Shown here in pieces: positions 36,430 through 45,177 of a stretch of DNA of 64,000 nucleotides; within the stretch, counting starts at the first letter, position 1, and the number at the start of each line of letters is the position of its first letter. Both the position numbers and the translations under genes were made by a program. The notes below the pieces were generated by a model. That model worked only from the letters and a program-made list of their open reading frames with translations, searched no databases and was not told where the DNA came from. Source of the stretch: Mycolicibacterium insubricum (GTDB lineage Bacteria > Actinomycetota > Actinomycetes > Mycobacteriales > Mycobacteriaceae); contig NZ_AP022618.1 of assembly GCF_010731615.1 (NCBI RefSeq), positions 1,488,001 to 1,552,000 on the forward strand, given 5' to 3'.

Positions 36430-37812
36430 TCAGACCACCAGACCCAGCAGCAGTACCCCGACCAGCCCGACCAGCGAGACCGCGCATTCCATCACCGACC
36501 AGGTCTTGAAGGTCTGGGTGACGGTCATGCCGAAATACTCCTTCACCAGCCAGAAGCCGGCGTCGTTCACATGCGACAGGAACACCGAACCGGCGCCGAT
36601 CGCCAGCACCATCAGTGCCAGATGGGTGGAGCCGATCCCGGTCGCCAGCGGCGCCATGATGCCGGCCGCGGTGATCGTCGCGACCGTCGCGGACCCGGTC
36701 GCCACCCGGATGACGGCAGCCACCAGCCAGCCGGCCAACAGCAACGGCATCCCCGAATTCGCGATGCCGGAACCGATCACCTGACCGACACCGGAATCCA
36801 CCAGCGTCTGCTTGAAACCGCCACCCGCGCCGACGATCAGCAGGATCGACGCCACCGGCGCGAACGCCGCGCCGGTCTCCGCCGAGACCTCGCTCGCCGA
36901 GCGGCCCAGCCGCAGGCCCAGCACCCACATCGCGTACAGCGCGGTGATCAGCAGCGCCTGCAGCGGGGTGCCGATGAACTTCAGCACCCCACCGATCGGG
37001 TGGTCTGCGTACCCGGTCGCCTTCACCGTCGTCATCAGCAGCATCAGCACGACGGGCATCAGCACCACCGACAGCGCCACGCCGAACGCCGGCCGAGGAC
37101 CGGTGGGCTCGCGGTCGGCAGGGCCGAGCAGCTTGTCGGACGCCCCGATCGGCACCCAGCGGGCCATCGGCTTGGCCAGTAACGGGCCCGCGATCGCCAC
37201 CGTCGGGACGGCGACCAGCAGTCCGAACGCCAGCGTCAGCCCCAGATTCGCCTCCAACCCGGCGATCGCGATCAGCGGCCCGGGATGCGGTGGCACCAGA
37301 CCGTGCAGCGCGGACAGGCCGGCCAGCGCCGGAATACCGACCAGAATGACCGGCAGTTTCGCCCGCTTGGCCACCAGCATCACGATCGGGATCAACAGCA
37401 CCACACCGACTTCGAAGAACAGCGGGATGCCGATGATGAACGCGGCGAAGGCCATCGCCCACGGCAGCCGCCGGACCGGCGTCTTCGCCAGGATGGTGTC
37501 GACGATCTCGTCGGCGCCGCCGGATTCGGTGAGGAACCGGCCGATCACCGCGCCGAGCACGATCAGCACCCCTACGTCACCGACCGTCTTGCCCAGGCCC
37601 GCGGTGAACGCGGTGAACGAGTCCTCGAAACCGACGTTCGCCGTGACCGCCATCGTCGCGGAGCCGAGCATCAGCGCGAAGAACGGGTGCATCTTGGCCC
37701 AGATGATGAGCGCGACGATCAACAGGATCGAGACGGCCGCCGCAACGACCAGCTGGGTGGTACCGGCGGCGGGCCTCGCCGCCTCGGCCAGGACGGACGC
37801 CACGGCAATCAC
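36430..37812 (-). CDS. gntP: gluconate:H+ symporter, GntP family
   Basis: This 460-residue inner-membrane transporter has about 12 hydrophobic segments. The segments MHPFFALMLGS, IGIPLFFEVGVVLLIP and HGLVPPHPGPLIAI are the hallmarks of the GntP family. The reverse-strand GTG at 37812 is preceded by TAGGGT six bases upstream. It is divergent from a sugar kinase of the gluconokinase type. Together they would import gluconate and feed it as 6-phosphogluconate into the pentose phosphate pathway. Confidence 0.88.
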   Translation of the reverse strand: MIAVASVLAEAARPAAGTTQLVVAAAVSILLIVALIIWAKMHPFFALMLGSATMAVTANVGFEDSFTAFTAGLGKTVGDVGVLIVLGAVIGRFLTESGGADEIVDTILAKTPVRRLPWAMAFAAFIIGIPLFFEVGVVLLIPIVMLVAKRAKLPVILVGIPALAGLSALHGLVPPHPGPLIAIAGLEANLGLTLAFGLLVAVPTVAIAGPLLAKPMARWVPIGASDKLLGPADREPTGPRPAFGVALSVVLMPVVLMLLMTTVKATGYADHPIGGVLKFIGTPLQALLITALYAMWVLGLRLGRSASEVSAETGAAFAPVASILLIVGAGGGFKQTLVDSGVGQVIGSGIANSGMPLLLAGWLVAAVIRVATGSATVATITAAGIMAPLATGIGSTHLALMVLAIGAGSVFLSHVNDAGFWLVKEYFGMTVTQTFKTWSVMECAVSLVGLVGVLLLGLVV

Positions 37813-37818
37813 CGGCTC

Positions 37819-37853
37819 ACCCTATGTCGTAGACGGGCCGCGGCGCTTAGCAT
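37819..37853. promoter_or_regulatory. divergent -10 hexamers for gntP and the FGGY kinase
   Basis: The 49-base gap holds TAGGGT on the reverse strand (37819-37824), six bases before the gntP GTG. On the forward strand it holds TAGCAT (37848-37853), eight bases before the kinase ATG. Both transcripts would be leaderless. Little room remains for an operator that is not also core promoter. Confidence 0.5.
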
Positions 37854-37861
37854 CGAGCACG

Positions 37862-39367
37862 ATGACCGAGCCGACGTCCGTCCCCGAGGCCCGCCCCGTG
37901 CCGCTGTCCGATGCCGTCCCCCCGTTCGTGGTGGCCATCGACATCGGTTCGGGTTCCACGCGCAGCTGTGTTTACGACGCGTACGCCCGGCCGATCGAGA
38001 AGCATCTGGTCAAGGCCGACCATGCGTTCACCGAACGTGCCGACGGCACCGCCGAGATCGACGCCGACCAGGTCGTCCGCGAGGTGGCATCGGTGCTCAC
38101 CGCGGCCATCGCCGGCATCGATGCGGGGGTCATCGCGGGCGTCGCGATGGACACCTTCGCCTCCTCACTGGTCTGCGTGGACGCCGCCGGGACCGCGCTG
38201 ACGCCGTGCTTCACCTACGCCGATTCCCGGCCGGCCGGCCAACTGGCGCTCCTGCGCACCCAGCTGGACGAGGAAGGTGTGCACCAGCGCACCGGCACTC
38301 GGCTGCACACCAGCTATCACCCGGCGCGGTTGCGCTGGCTGCGTGACACCCATCCCGGTATCGCCTCTCGCACCGCGAAATTCCTGTCGCTGGGGGAGTA
38401 CGTCTACGCGCGGCTGGCCGGGATCGAGGGCGCCGCAACCGCGACGACGGCGTGGGCGGGCATGCTCAACCGCCACACCCACGCGCTCGACGAGGAACTG
38501 CTGGCGGTGCTCGGCGTCGACGCCGACCGGTTCGCGCCGATCGTCGACCCGGACCGGCCGATCACCGACGTCGCACCGGCGGTGGCGGCGAACTGGCCGG
38601 CGCTGGCCGGTGCGGCGTGGTTCCCGGCGATCCCCGACGGCTACGCCTCCAACATCGGGGTGGGCGCCGACACTCCGACGACGGCTGCGCTTTCGGCGGC
38701 GACCTCCGGGGCGATCCGGGTGCTGGTCGACGGCACACCCGATCGACTCCCGCCGGGGCTGTGGTCCTATTCCGTTTCGCGATCTCAGGCCATCGTCGGC
38801 GGGGCGCTCAACGATGTCGGCCGAGCGATGAACTGGCTGCAGGCCACCCTGGCCCCGGTCACCGCGGAACAGATCCACGACGCTCTGACCGGCCCCGCCC
38901 GGCCGAATGTTCCACTGGTGCTGCCGTTCCTGACCGGCGAACGGGCGACCGGCTGGGCCGGCGACGCGCGCGCCGCGATCACCGGGATGTCTTCGTCGAC
39001 GACGCCGACCGACATCTGGCGTGGCGTCGCCGAGGGCGTCGCCATCTCGTATGCCCGGGTCTTCGAACAGCTCCGTCGGGTCAACCCCGACGTGCAGCGG
39101 GTGATCGCATCCGGTGGGGTGACCGGTCACTACCCGGGCCTCATGCAGGTCGTCGCGCACGCCATCGGCTTCCCGGTGCAAGTAGTCGACGTCAAACGGG
39201 TCACCATGCGCGGCGCCGCGGTACTCGCCCTGTCGACGTTGGCTCCGGAAACGCCGCCGGCGCGGATCCCACAGACCGACCTCACCGTCCCCAACCCCAC
39301 CGAACGGGCGTACTACGACGATCTGCTGCGGCGGTTCACCGAGTTGTACGACTCGGTGATCCGGTAA
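37862..39367 (+). CDS. gntK: FGGY-family carbohydrate kinase, probable gluconokinase
   Basis: This 501-residue sugar kinase has the two-lobed ASKHA fold. The N-lobe phosphate loop is VVAIDIGSGSTRS, the catalytic aspartate is in FTYADSR, and the C-lobe adenosine motif is VIASGGVTGHYPGLMQVV. FGGY kinases vary in substrate. Gluconate is inferred from the divergent gntP transporter. The ATG at 37862 has a TANNNT hexamer eight bases upstream; an in-frame extension runs antisense through gntP and is rejected. Its last 55 bases overlap the 3' end of the opposite-strand ligase gene. Confidence 0.82.
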   Translation: MTEPTSVPEARPVPLSDAVPPFVVAIDIGSGSTRSCVYDAYARPIEKHLVKADHAFTERADGTAEIDADQVVREVASVLTAAIAGIDAGVIAGVAMDTFASSLVCVDAAGTALTPCFTYADSRPAGQLALLRTQLDEEGVHQRTGTRLHTSYHPARLRWLRDTHPGIASRTAKFLSLGEYVYARLAGIEGAATATTAWAGMLNRHTHALDEELLAVLGVDADRFAPIVDPDRPITDVAPAVAANWPALAGAAWFPAIPDGYASNIGVGADTPTTAALSAATSGAIRVLVDGTPDRLPPGLWSYSVSRSQAIVGGALNDVGRAMNWLQATLAPVTAEQIHDALTGPARPNVPLVLPFLTGERATGWAGDARAAITGMSSSTTPTDIWRGVAEGVAISYARVFEQLRRVNPDVQRVIASGGVTGHYPGLMQVVAHAIGFPVQVVDVKRVTMRGAAVLALSTLAPETPPARIPQTDLTVPNPTERAYYDDLLRRFTELYDSVIR

Positions 39368-40692
39368 CGCCGCGGCTTGCCCTCGCCGAGCTCGGCGAGC
39401 GTGCCGACGGTGTTCACCGGCACCGTCGCCCCGAAAATCAGGCGCAGCCGTGCGGCGATGTCTGCCGGATCCCCGCCGCACACCGTCGTGCGCACCTCGT
39501 CGCCGGACTGCTCGACCACCCAGCCCAGCGCCCCCGCGTCCTGCAACTGCTGGGTGAGGTCGACACACGGGACCGCGGATCCGTCGGCGGCGGTGAAGAC
39601 GATGTCCTCGCGGCCCTCCAGATCGGCGATGGCCAAGCCATCCCCGAGATCGACCAGCCGACCGTAGTCTCCGGTGCGGTAACGCACCAGCGGCAGCAGC
39701 GGATTGCAGCCGGAGGTGACGACGAGCTCGCCGCGTTCCCCCGGCGGCACCGGTGCGCCGTGGCGATCGACGACCTCCACGTGGATCCGGGTGGGCAGCA
39801 GGCGAAACGGCCCGCCGTCGGGGCTGACCGCGATGGGCCTCGTCTCGTGCAGGCCGTAGATGTCGAGCACGGGCACCCCGAAACGGTCCCGCAACGCCGC
39901 GCGCAGCCCGGCGGCCAGGTGCTGTGCGCCGGAGACCACGGCCAGCGGGTGCAGGTCGGCCGCGGCCGGGCGCTCCAGCAGCGCGGCCAGGCTCGACGGG
40001 CTGCCACTGAGTACCTGCGGATCCCACCGGCGCAGGTAGGCGTCACGAGCATCGGGATCCCAGTCCCGCGGATCCAGATTCAGCCGAGCCATCGCTGCGT
40101 CACCGAACCCCGGTATCAGCGACGCATAGCTGAATGCCTGACGCTGCCAGACCAGCAGTGCCAGTGCCAGCCGATCCGGATCCGGGGACCAGTCGACACC
40201 GCGGGAGGCGAGCAGTGCCACCAGCAGCCAGAAGGTTCGGGCCACGTCCTCGATATCGTCGGGAATCATCAGCGCCGCGCCGGTGGTTCCGGAACTCGAT
40301 CCGGTCACCATCCGGCTGAGATCGGCGTCCAACGGCACGAAGGCGGCGATATCGCCCCGCAGGTCAGCGCGGGAGATCAGCGGAAAATCGTTCAGCTCAA
40401 CAAGATTCGGATAGGACCGGTAGGCCGGTAGCCGCCGGGCCACCGCCAGGTGGTCGGTGAGCCAACCGGCGGTGGACAACGGCTCGCGGGCCCGGGCCAC
40501 CGCCACGGCGTCGAGCCGGTGGCCGGCCCGGTGCCGCCAGCGCGGAGCCCCGGGATGCGTCAGGACCTCCTCGAGCACCCGCCTTTGGGTGCTTGTCATG
40601 CCCGGCCACCGCTGCGCGTCGGTGAGCTCGACGGCGGCACCGTGTGCATAGTCGGTCAGTGCCAACGGGTCCGGGACGTCGGGGTCACTCAT
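39313..40692 (-). CDS. PaaK/CapK-like adenylate-forming ligase (ANL family)
   Basis: This 459-residue member of the acyl-adenylate family resembles phenylacetate-CoA ligase. The phosphate-binding loop is TGSSSGTTGA (about residues 130-139), the aromatic-acid motif is YGLHETRPI and the hinge-side aspartate is in YRTGDYGRL. The C-terminal lid domain is short and ends in a basic tail (NRRSRSS). It is the last gene of the five-gene MoxR operon. Its ATG overlaps the upstream stop by eight bases, so it is coupled to it. Such enzymes activate a carboxylate as an adenylate and pass it to CoA or another acceptor; neither acid nor acceptor can be predicted. Its tail overlaps gntK by 55 bases. Confidence 0.75.
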   Translation of the reverse strand: MSDPDVPDPLALTDYAHGAAVELTDAQRWPGMTSTQRRVLEEVLTHPGAPRWRHRAGHRLDAVAVARAREPLSTAGWLTDHLAVARRLPAYRSYPNLVELNDFPLISRADLRGDIAAFVPLDADLSRMVTGSSSGTTGAALMIPDDIEDVARTFWLLVALLASRGVDWSPDPDRLALALLVWQRQAFSYASLIPGFGDAAMARLNLDPRDWDPDARDAYLRRWDPQVLSGSPSSLAALLERPAAADLHPLAVVSGAQHLAAGLRAALRDRFGVPVLDIYGLHETRPIAVSPDGGPFRLLPTRIHVEVVDRHGAPVPPGERGELVVTSGCNPLLPLVRYRTGDYGRLVDLGDGLAIADLEGREDIVFTAADGSAVPCVDLTQQLQDAGALGWVVEQSGDEVRTTVCGGDPADIAARLRLIFGATVPVNTVGTLAELGEGKPRRYRITESYNSVNRRSRSS

Positions 40693-41293
40693 GGGTGTAC
40701 CTCGCCGCCGCTTCCTGGGCGCGCCGTTCCCGAAGTCGGCGCTGCACCTCCATCCGGTGCAGATGCTCGGCCGCGGCGACCGCCAGCTCCCGATCGCGGC
40801 TCAGCGAGTCCAGCCGGACGGCGAAAGTCTGTGCCGCCTCCGGTGTCTCACCGGCCGGATGGTATCCGCACCACAGCAGGAAGAGCCGGGCGGCCTCCTC
40901 GCGGCGGTCCGGTTCGGCCAGCCACCGCGCCGGCGGCACCACGGGTGCCAGGCGCAGCCCGAGTGCGGCGACGGCGGTCAGACCGCTGAGCGGCTGACCG
41001 GCCACCAACCACAACCCGACGGCCGCGCCGCCACGGGCCTCCGGATAGCCGGCCAGTGCCCGGACCTCCGGGGTGTCGAGCACGTGCGCGCCCAGCACGT
41101 CGGCGGCCAATGCGGGCAACGAAACCCGGTCATCGAGGAAATCGCGCGGCAGCCCGCCGAGCCGGCCGGTGACCTCGGCAAGGGGCGGCCCGGCGGACAG
41201 CCGCCGCCACTGGGCCTGCTCGTCGTAGCCCAGGGTGAACCAGGCCGCCAGCGCCGGCGGCAATTCGTCTGCGGGCGGACGGTATTCAGCCAC
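40685..41293 (-). CDS. hypothetical helical protein of the MoxR operon
   Basis: I do not recognise this 202-residue protein. It is predicted mostly alpha-helical, with no signal peptide or membrane segment. The C-terminal third (about 130-200) is a charged, probably coiled-coil stretch rich in Arg, Glu and Ala, preceded by EEAARLFLLWCGYHPAGETPEAAQ. I place the start at the GTG at 41293, where it overlaps the VWA gene's stop by eight bases; a longer frame has no better start. Its place between the VWA and ligase genes suggests an adaptor or scaffold. That is inference. Confidence 0.55.
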   Translation of the reverse strand: MAEYRPPADELPPALAAWFTLGYDEQAQWRRLSAGPPLAEVTGRLGGLPRDFLDDRVSLPALAADVLGAHVLDTPEVRALAGYPEARGGAAVGLWLVAGQPLSGLTAVAALGLRLAPVVPPARWLAEPDRREEAARLFLLWCGYHPAGETPEAAQTFAVRLDSLSRDRELAVAAAEHLHRMEVQRRLRERRAQEAAARYTHE

Positions 41294-42998
41294 GACGGAT
41301 CCGTTCGGCCAAGCGCGCGCAGGCAGCGGGCGCATCGGCCATCGAGTCCAGGTACTCCACGTCGTAGCCGGCGGCGGTCGCGGTCTTCGCGGTGGAGCGT
41401 CGAGCGTCCAGCAGAATCAGCGTCGCGGTGTCGCATTTGGTGCCCACCGCCGCGGCCACCCCGGCGTACTCCTGCTGGCCCTCGCCGAAGAACGACGCCA
41501 GTCCGTCGTCGGAGATCACCGCGAGGTGCCGGCGCACACCCCCGCCCGGCCGGGCGTAGCGGTTGGCCAGCAGGTCCAGCGGAAAGCTGGTGCCGTGGCC
41601 GAAATAGTGCAGCAGGGCTGAGATCGCCTCGCTGCGGTTGGCGGTCGGCCGCGGCGTGCCGGCCACCTGGCCCGGCCCGGAGAACGAGGTCACCCGAACC
41701 CGGCCACCTCCGGCGAGCACCGACTGCACCAGAATCGCCCCGGCCAGCAGGGCCGAGGAATCCCGCTCGGGCCGGGGCATCGATCCCGACGAGTCGATGT
41801 ACAGATCCAGTTCGACCGGTTCGTCCCGGTGCTGCGGCTCGTCCTCCCCGGCCTCCCGGCGCCGGGTCGTCACCCCCGGGATCACCCATGGGCTGGCCGC
41901 AAACGTCGCCGCCCAGTCCAACAGCGCGGGGTCGTCGTCGACCTCCCAGACCGCCAGCGCGCCGGGCACATCACAGGATTGCGGAGCCGGGCCCGCCGGT
42001 TCGCGAAACGGCCGAATCCACGGCCGTGCCCGGTCGGTGTACCACGCGGTGAGCACATCGAGGACCGGCATCGTCGCGTACAACTGGAGTGTCTCGGCCA
42101 GCCCGTAGCCCTGTGCACCGGGTGGCTCATCGGAAGCACCGATGCCGCCGCGGCTCTCCAACGCGGGATGCACCGGCAACTCCCGCAACCGCGGGTCGCG
42201 CAGCACATCGGCGAGTTCGGCGGCGGTCGGCGGGTCCGCAGTGGCGTCGCCGGCGCACGGCACCGTGCTCAGTGTCGACGATTCCGATTCTGTGGCAAGC
42301 AGATACGGCGCGGCGATCAGCCCGAACCGCAGTGCTCCGCGCACCGGGTCGTTGGCGAAACTGCGCGCGGCGCGCGCCAGCAGCCGGGAGTCGAGCGCCG
42401 GGTCGGCGACCGCGATCGTCTCGGTCCCGTCGGTGCGCGGCGGTGGCGCGGCCGGGACCTCGGTGGGGCAGAGGGTGCCGTCGGGAAGCCCCCACAGATC
42501 CTCACAGGCGCGGAGAATGACCCAGAACAGCGGATCCGGCCGCTGGGTGTAGAGAATGCGCCACAGCCGCACCATGCCGGGCTCGGCGCCGGGGTTGCGG
42601 CGGCGTTGCAGGTCGACGACCCGGGTGTTGATCAGCAGATCGCTCCAGAGATTGGCGGCCAGCGCCGCGTTGTCCGCCAACCGCGTAACCGTGCCCACAC
42701 TGCTGGCGGTCAGAGCGCGGGCCATCTGCTGGGTGATCAGCAGCGAGCCGCGCCGGGTGGACGGCGACAGCACATGGTGGCCGATCTCGTGGGCGAAGAC
42801 GGTGGCCAGTTCGGTGTCGACCCCCAGACGGGCGGCCAGCACCGGGTCGATGGTGATCGACGGCGGGAAGCTGAACCAGGCGAAGCTGGGCGCCCCCGCG
42901 GCCGGGGCCTGGCGGGCGTCGTGCAGCCGCACACCCCACAGTGCCTGTGCGTCCTCCCACGCTCGGCGCTGCGTGTCGTTCAGGGCGGCGAAAGTCAC
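41286..42998 (-). CDS. putative metallopeptidase-like plus VWA-domain protein
   Basis: This 570-residue protein combines two recognisable parts. Near the N-terminus, H70-E-I-G-H74 is a zinc-peptidase HExxH motif within VFAHEIGHHVLSP. In the C-terminal third, D402-S-S-G-S406 is the MIDAS metal site of a von Willebrand A domain (LYIDSSGSM). This order matches the DUF2201-type family, a metallopeptidase-like domain followed by a VWA-like domain, commonly encoded beside MoxR ATPases. The start is the GTG at 42998, overlapping the upstream stop by four bases. The likely role is to be remodelled by, or to direct, the MoxR ATPase; whether it cleaves protein is unknown. Confidence 0.7.
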   Translation of the reverse strand: MTFAALNDTQRRAWEDAQALWGVRLHDARQAPAAGAPSFAWFSFPPSITIDPVLAARLGVDTELATVFAHEIGHHVLSPSTRRGSLLITQQMARALTASSVGTVTRLADNAALAANLWSDLLINTRVVDLQRRRNPGAEPGMVRLWRILYTQRPDPLFWVILRACEDLWGLPDGTLCPTEVPAAPPPRTDGTETIAVADPALDSRLLARAARSFANDPVRGALRFGLIAAPYLLATESESSTLSTVPCAGDATADPPTAAELADVLRDPRLRELPVHPALESRGGIGASDEPPGAQGYGLAETLQLYATMPVLDVLTAWYTDRARPWIRPFREPAGPAPQSCDVPGALAVWEVDDDPALLDWAATFAASPWVIPGVTTRRREAGEDEPQHRDEPVELDLYIDSSGSMPRPERDSSALLAGAILVQSVLAGGGRVRVTSFSGPGQVAGTPRPTANRSEAISALLHYFGHGTSFPLDLLANRYARPGGGVRRHLAVISDDGLASFFGEGQQEYAGVAAAVGTKCDTATLILLDARRSTAKTATAAGYDVEYLDSMADAPAACARLAERIRRG

Positions 42999-43609
42999 TG
43001 CTGCCAACGGTATAACCACAGGTGATAGGACGTGGCGATGCGCCCGAACAGGCGCCCCGGGGCGGCCGGAGCGGGTGCGGGGGTCGATTGGACACGGGCG
43101 CCGAACACATCGCAACTGACCTGCCACCACTGCGATCCGGTGCGGACTTCGACCGTGCCGGTCCCGGTGGTCCTCACCTCCTCGGGTGGTTGCAGCCAGG
43201 GCCCGCCGAAGCCACGGAAGCCGCCGGCCACGCCGACCAGAGCTTCGGCGCCGGGAAAGTGAAACGGGTCGAGCCCTTGGCCGGCCAAAAACGACGCCCC
43301 GGTGCCGGGTGGCAGTCCGAGGGCGGCCTCGGTGACCTCGGGGGATAGTCCGGCGGCGCGGGACAGTGCGTCCTCGCGCAGCCGCACCACCCCGGCGCGC
43401 CACGCCGCCAGCACGGCGACCGACCGCAGCACCGCCGGGTCGTCACGCACAAGACCCGTTGCCGCGCACAGGAAATAGCGGTATCGAGCGACGTCCCCGG
43501 ACCAGCCGCGGACCCGATCGACGGTGTCGCGCAACTCCGCGGGCGCGTCGGCGGGAAGATCGTCGGCACCCGGGACGCCGGCGTTGACGGCGAAGCCTGC
43601 GGTGATCAT
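42995..43609 (-). CDS. hypothetical protein between MoxR and VWA genes
   Basis: I do not recognise this 204-residue protein. Residues 15-105 look helical. Residues 110-175 are Gly/Trp-rich and probably beta structure, including FRGFGGPWLQPPE and GSQWWQVSCDVFGA. The C-terminus is SYHLWLYRWQQ. No signal or membrane helix is visible. Its ATG at 43609 lies within the MoxR stop (ATGA) and its stop lies within the VWA start (GTGA), so all three are made in step. It may be the third partner of a MoxR-VWA system. Confidence 0.55.
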   Translation of the reverse strand: MITAGFAVNAGVPGADDLPADAPAELRDTVDRVRGWSGDVARYRYFLCAATGLVRDDPAVLRSVAVLAAWRAGVVRLREDALSRAAGLSPEVTEAALGLPPGTGASFLAGQGLDPFHFPGAEALVGVAGGFRGFGGPWLQPPEEVRTTGTGTVEVRTGSQWWQVSCDVFGARVQSTPAPAPAAPGRLFGRIATSYHLWLYRWQQ

Positions 43610-45171
43610 CGCGCGAGGTCGAGCCAGCGGCGATAGTTGGTGTAGCGCTGATGCAGGTACTTCAGTGCCAGCAGGTCGTCGTAGTCGCGGCCGTAGAGCT
43701 TTCCGGTGTCGGCGATCCTGCGGATCTCGGTCTCCACCATGGTGATCCGCCCGGCCACCGCAACCGCGTCGAGGTGATCGATCCCGGCATCGAACTGGAC
43801 GAGGAGGGCACCGACCGGATCGTCGGAATCCCGCCCCAGCGCGGAGAATTGACGATTCGAGTCCGCCCACAGGTCGGCCAGCCAGCTCACCGAATCCAGG
43901 CCGAGTTCCTGATCGGAGCCGCCGTCGAAACGAGGATGGCGTCGGTTCGGCAGGAGTTTGCCCCGCAGCACGAACGGCAGCACCGCGCCGACGTCGTCCA
44001 CGCCGACCTCGGCCTGACCCCGGAACCAGGCGATGGCCTTCGCGTAGGTGATCAGTACCAGGATCGCCCGCACCGAGATGCTCGTCACGGTCTGCGCACC
44101 CGGGTCGACCTCCAGGTCGGCACCGGAGTTCCGTTCGATGATCTCGCCGATGTCGATCCCGGCGGTTGCCGCGGTGTCCTTGGTGCGGTACTCGAAGCGG
44201 CGGCCGCCGTGCTGGACGAACTCGAAGTGCGACACGAAGAATTCGATGCGGCGCCGGACCGGGTCGGGGACCGGGACAGCGCGGATCGCGGCGGCGATGT
44301 CACGGCGGTCCTGTCCGCTGAGCACCAGTTCCGGCGGCACGTGCTCCTCCGGGCGTTCGTCGCTCTCCACCCGGGCGATCAGCTCGTCGAGGAACCGGGA
44401 GTTGAAACCGAGCGCAGCGACGGTGACGTCCATCCGATCGCGCAGCGCCTGGATGACCGCGAAGGTGCCCCCACCGGCGTCGTCGTTGGCGGTGAAAAAC
44501 CAACTGTCGATACCGGTGTCGCCGGTGGTGGACAGTGACTGGTCGTAGGTTTCCACGTACCCCTCGGCCACCATGGTCAGCAGTGCCGACTGCGTCTTGG
44601 TGGGGATCCGGTTGTACTCGTCGATGATCTTGACCGGCAGTCGCAGCCAGTTGCGCCAGGCGACCCGGACCTCGTCGAGGCGTTCGGCGCTGATCAGGTC
44701 CTTGGGCAGCGGTGTGCCGACGAGATCACTGACCGTCAACTGGGGCTGGCCCTGGACCACCGCGGTGCGCACCCGCTGCGGATCGGTGCCGGCCAGCACG
44801 CCGAGCACGACGGCCAGGCTGGTCTTGCCGCGGCCCGGGCCGCCGATCAGCAGGCAGCGGCCGCCGACGGCGAAACTCAGCAGCGGCAACAGCACATTGG
44901 ATGAATAGGACTGGTCACCGCCGAGTTCCAGCGCCGCTCCGGCATCGCCGACCGGAACGGACAGTGCGGTGTCGCCGCTGAAGCCGATGTCGTAGAAGGG
45001 GGAGATGACCGCGTTGTTGACGATCCAGAAATACGCCTGACGCAGCCGCTCATCCAGCGACGGTGCCGGCGGCCGGTGCTCGCCGAACAGATCGGCGGCG
45101 GTCAACGGGGACGCGGTGGCGGCCTGCGGACGGGTCGGCGATTGCGACACGTGCCCCCAGTGGTCCGCCAT
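43606..45171 (-). CDS. MoxR-family AAA+ ATPase
   Basis: This 521-residue chaperone-type ATPase leads the five-gene operon. Walker A is GGPGRGKTS (110-118, K116). Walker B is IIDEYNR (D184, E185), and the sensor-1 asparagine is N229 in WFFTANDD. The C-terminal region from about 290 holds the lid helices and an extension longer than in minimal MoxR proteins. MoxR ATPases usually act with VWA proteins to insert metals or assemble complexes, and one such VWA gene lies two genes on. The ATG at 45171 has TAGACT six bases upstream. Confidence 0.85.
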   Translation of the reverse strand: MADHWGHVSQSPTRPQAATASPLTAADLFGEHRPPAPSLDERLRQAYFWIVNNAVISPFYDIGFSGDTALSVPVGDAGAALELGGDQSYSSNVLLPLLSFAVGGRCLLIGGPGRGKTSLAVVLGVLAGTDPQRVRTAVVQGQPQLTVSDLVGTPLPKDLISAERLDEVRVAWRNWLRLPVKIIDEYNRIPTKTQSALLTMVAEGYVETYDQSLSTTGDTGIDSWFFTANDDAGGGTFAVIQALRDRMDVTVAALGFNSRFLDELIARVESDERPEEHVPPELVLSGQDRRDIAAAIRAVPVPDPVRRRIEFFVSHFEFVQHGGRRFEYRTKDTAATAGIDIGEIIERNSGADLEVDPGAQTVTSISVRAILVLITYAKAIAWFRGQAEVGVDDVGAVLPFVLRGKLLPNRRHPRFDGGSDQELGLDSVSWLADLWADSNRQFSALGRDSDDPVGALLVQFDAGIDHLDAVAVAGRITMVETEIRRIADTGKLYGRDYDDLLALKYLHQRYTNYRRWLDLAR

Positions 45172-45177
45172 GGGCTG

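Noticed and set aside
36812..37861. Extension of the FGGY kinase by 350 codons
   Set aside because: It runs antisense through the GntP transporter. A leaderless promoter signature precedes the ATG at 37862.
38165..40027. Reverse-strand frame of 620 codons across gntK and the ligase gene
   Set aside because: It covers two real genes in wrong frames and shows no domain.
42999..43403. Extension of the VWA gene upstream of 42998
   Set aside because: The extra 135 residues are Arg-rich and overlap the real upstream gene in another frame. The GTGA junction fits the pattern of the whole operon.
43651..44538. Forward-strand frame of 295 codons inside the MoxR gene
   Set aside because: It is antisense to an ATPase with intact Walker A, Walker B and sensor motifs, and its composition is shadow-like.
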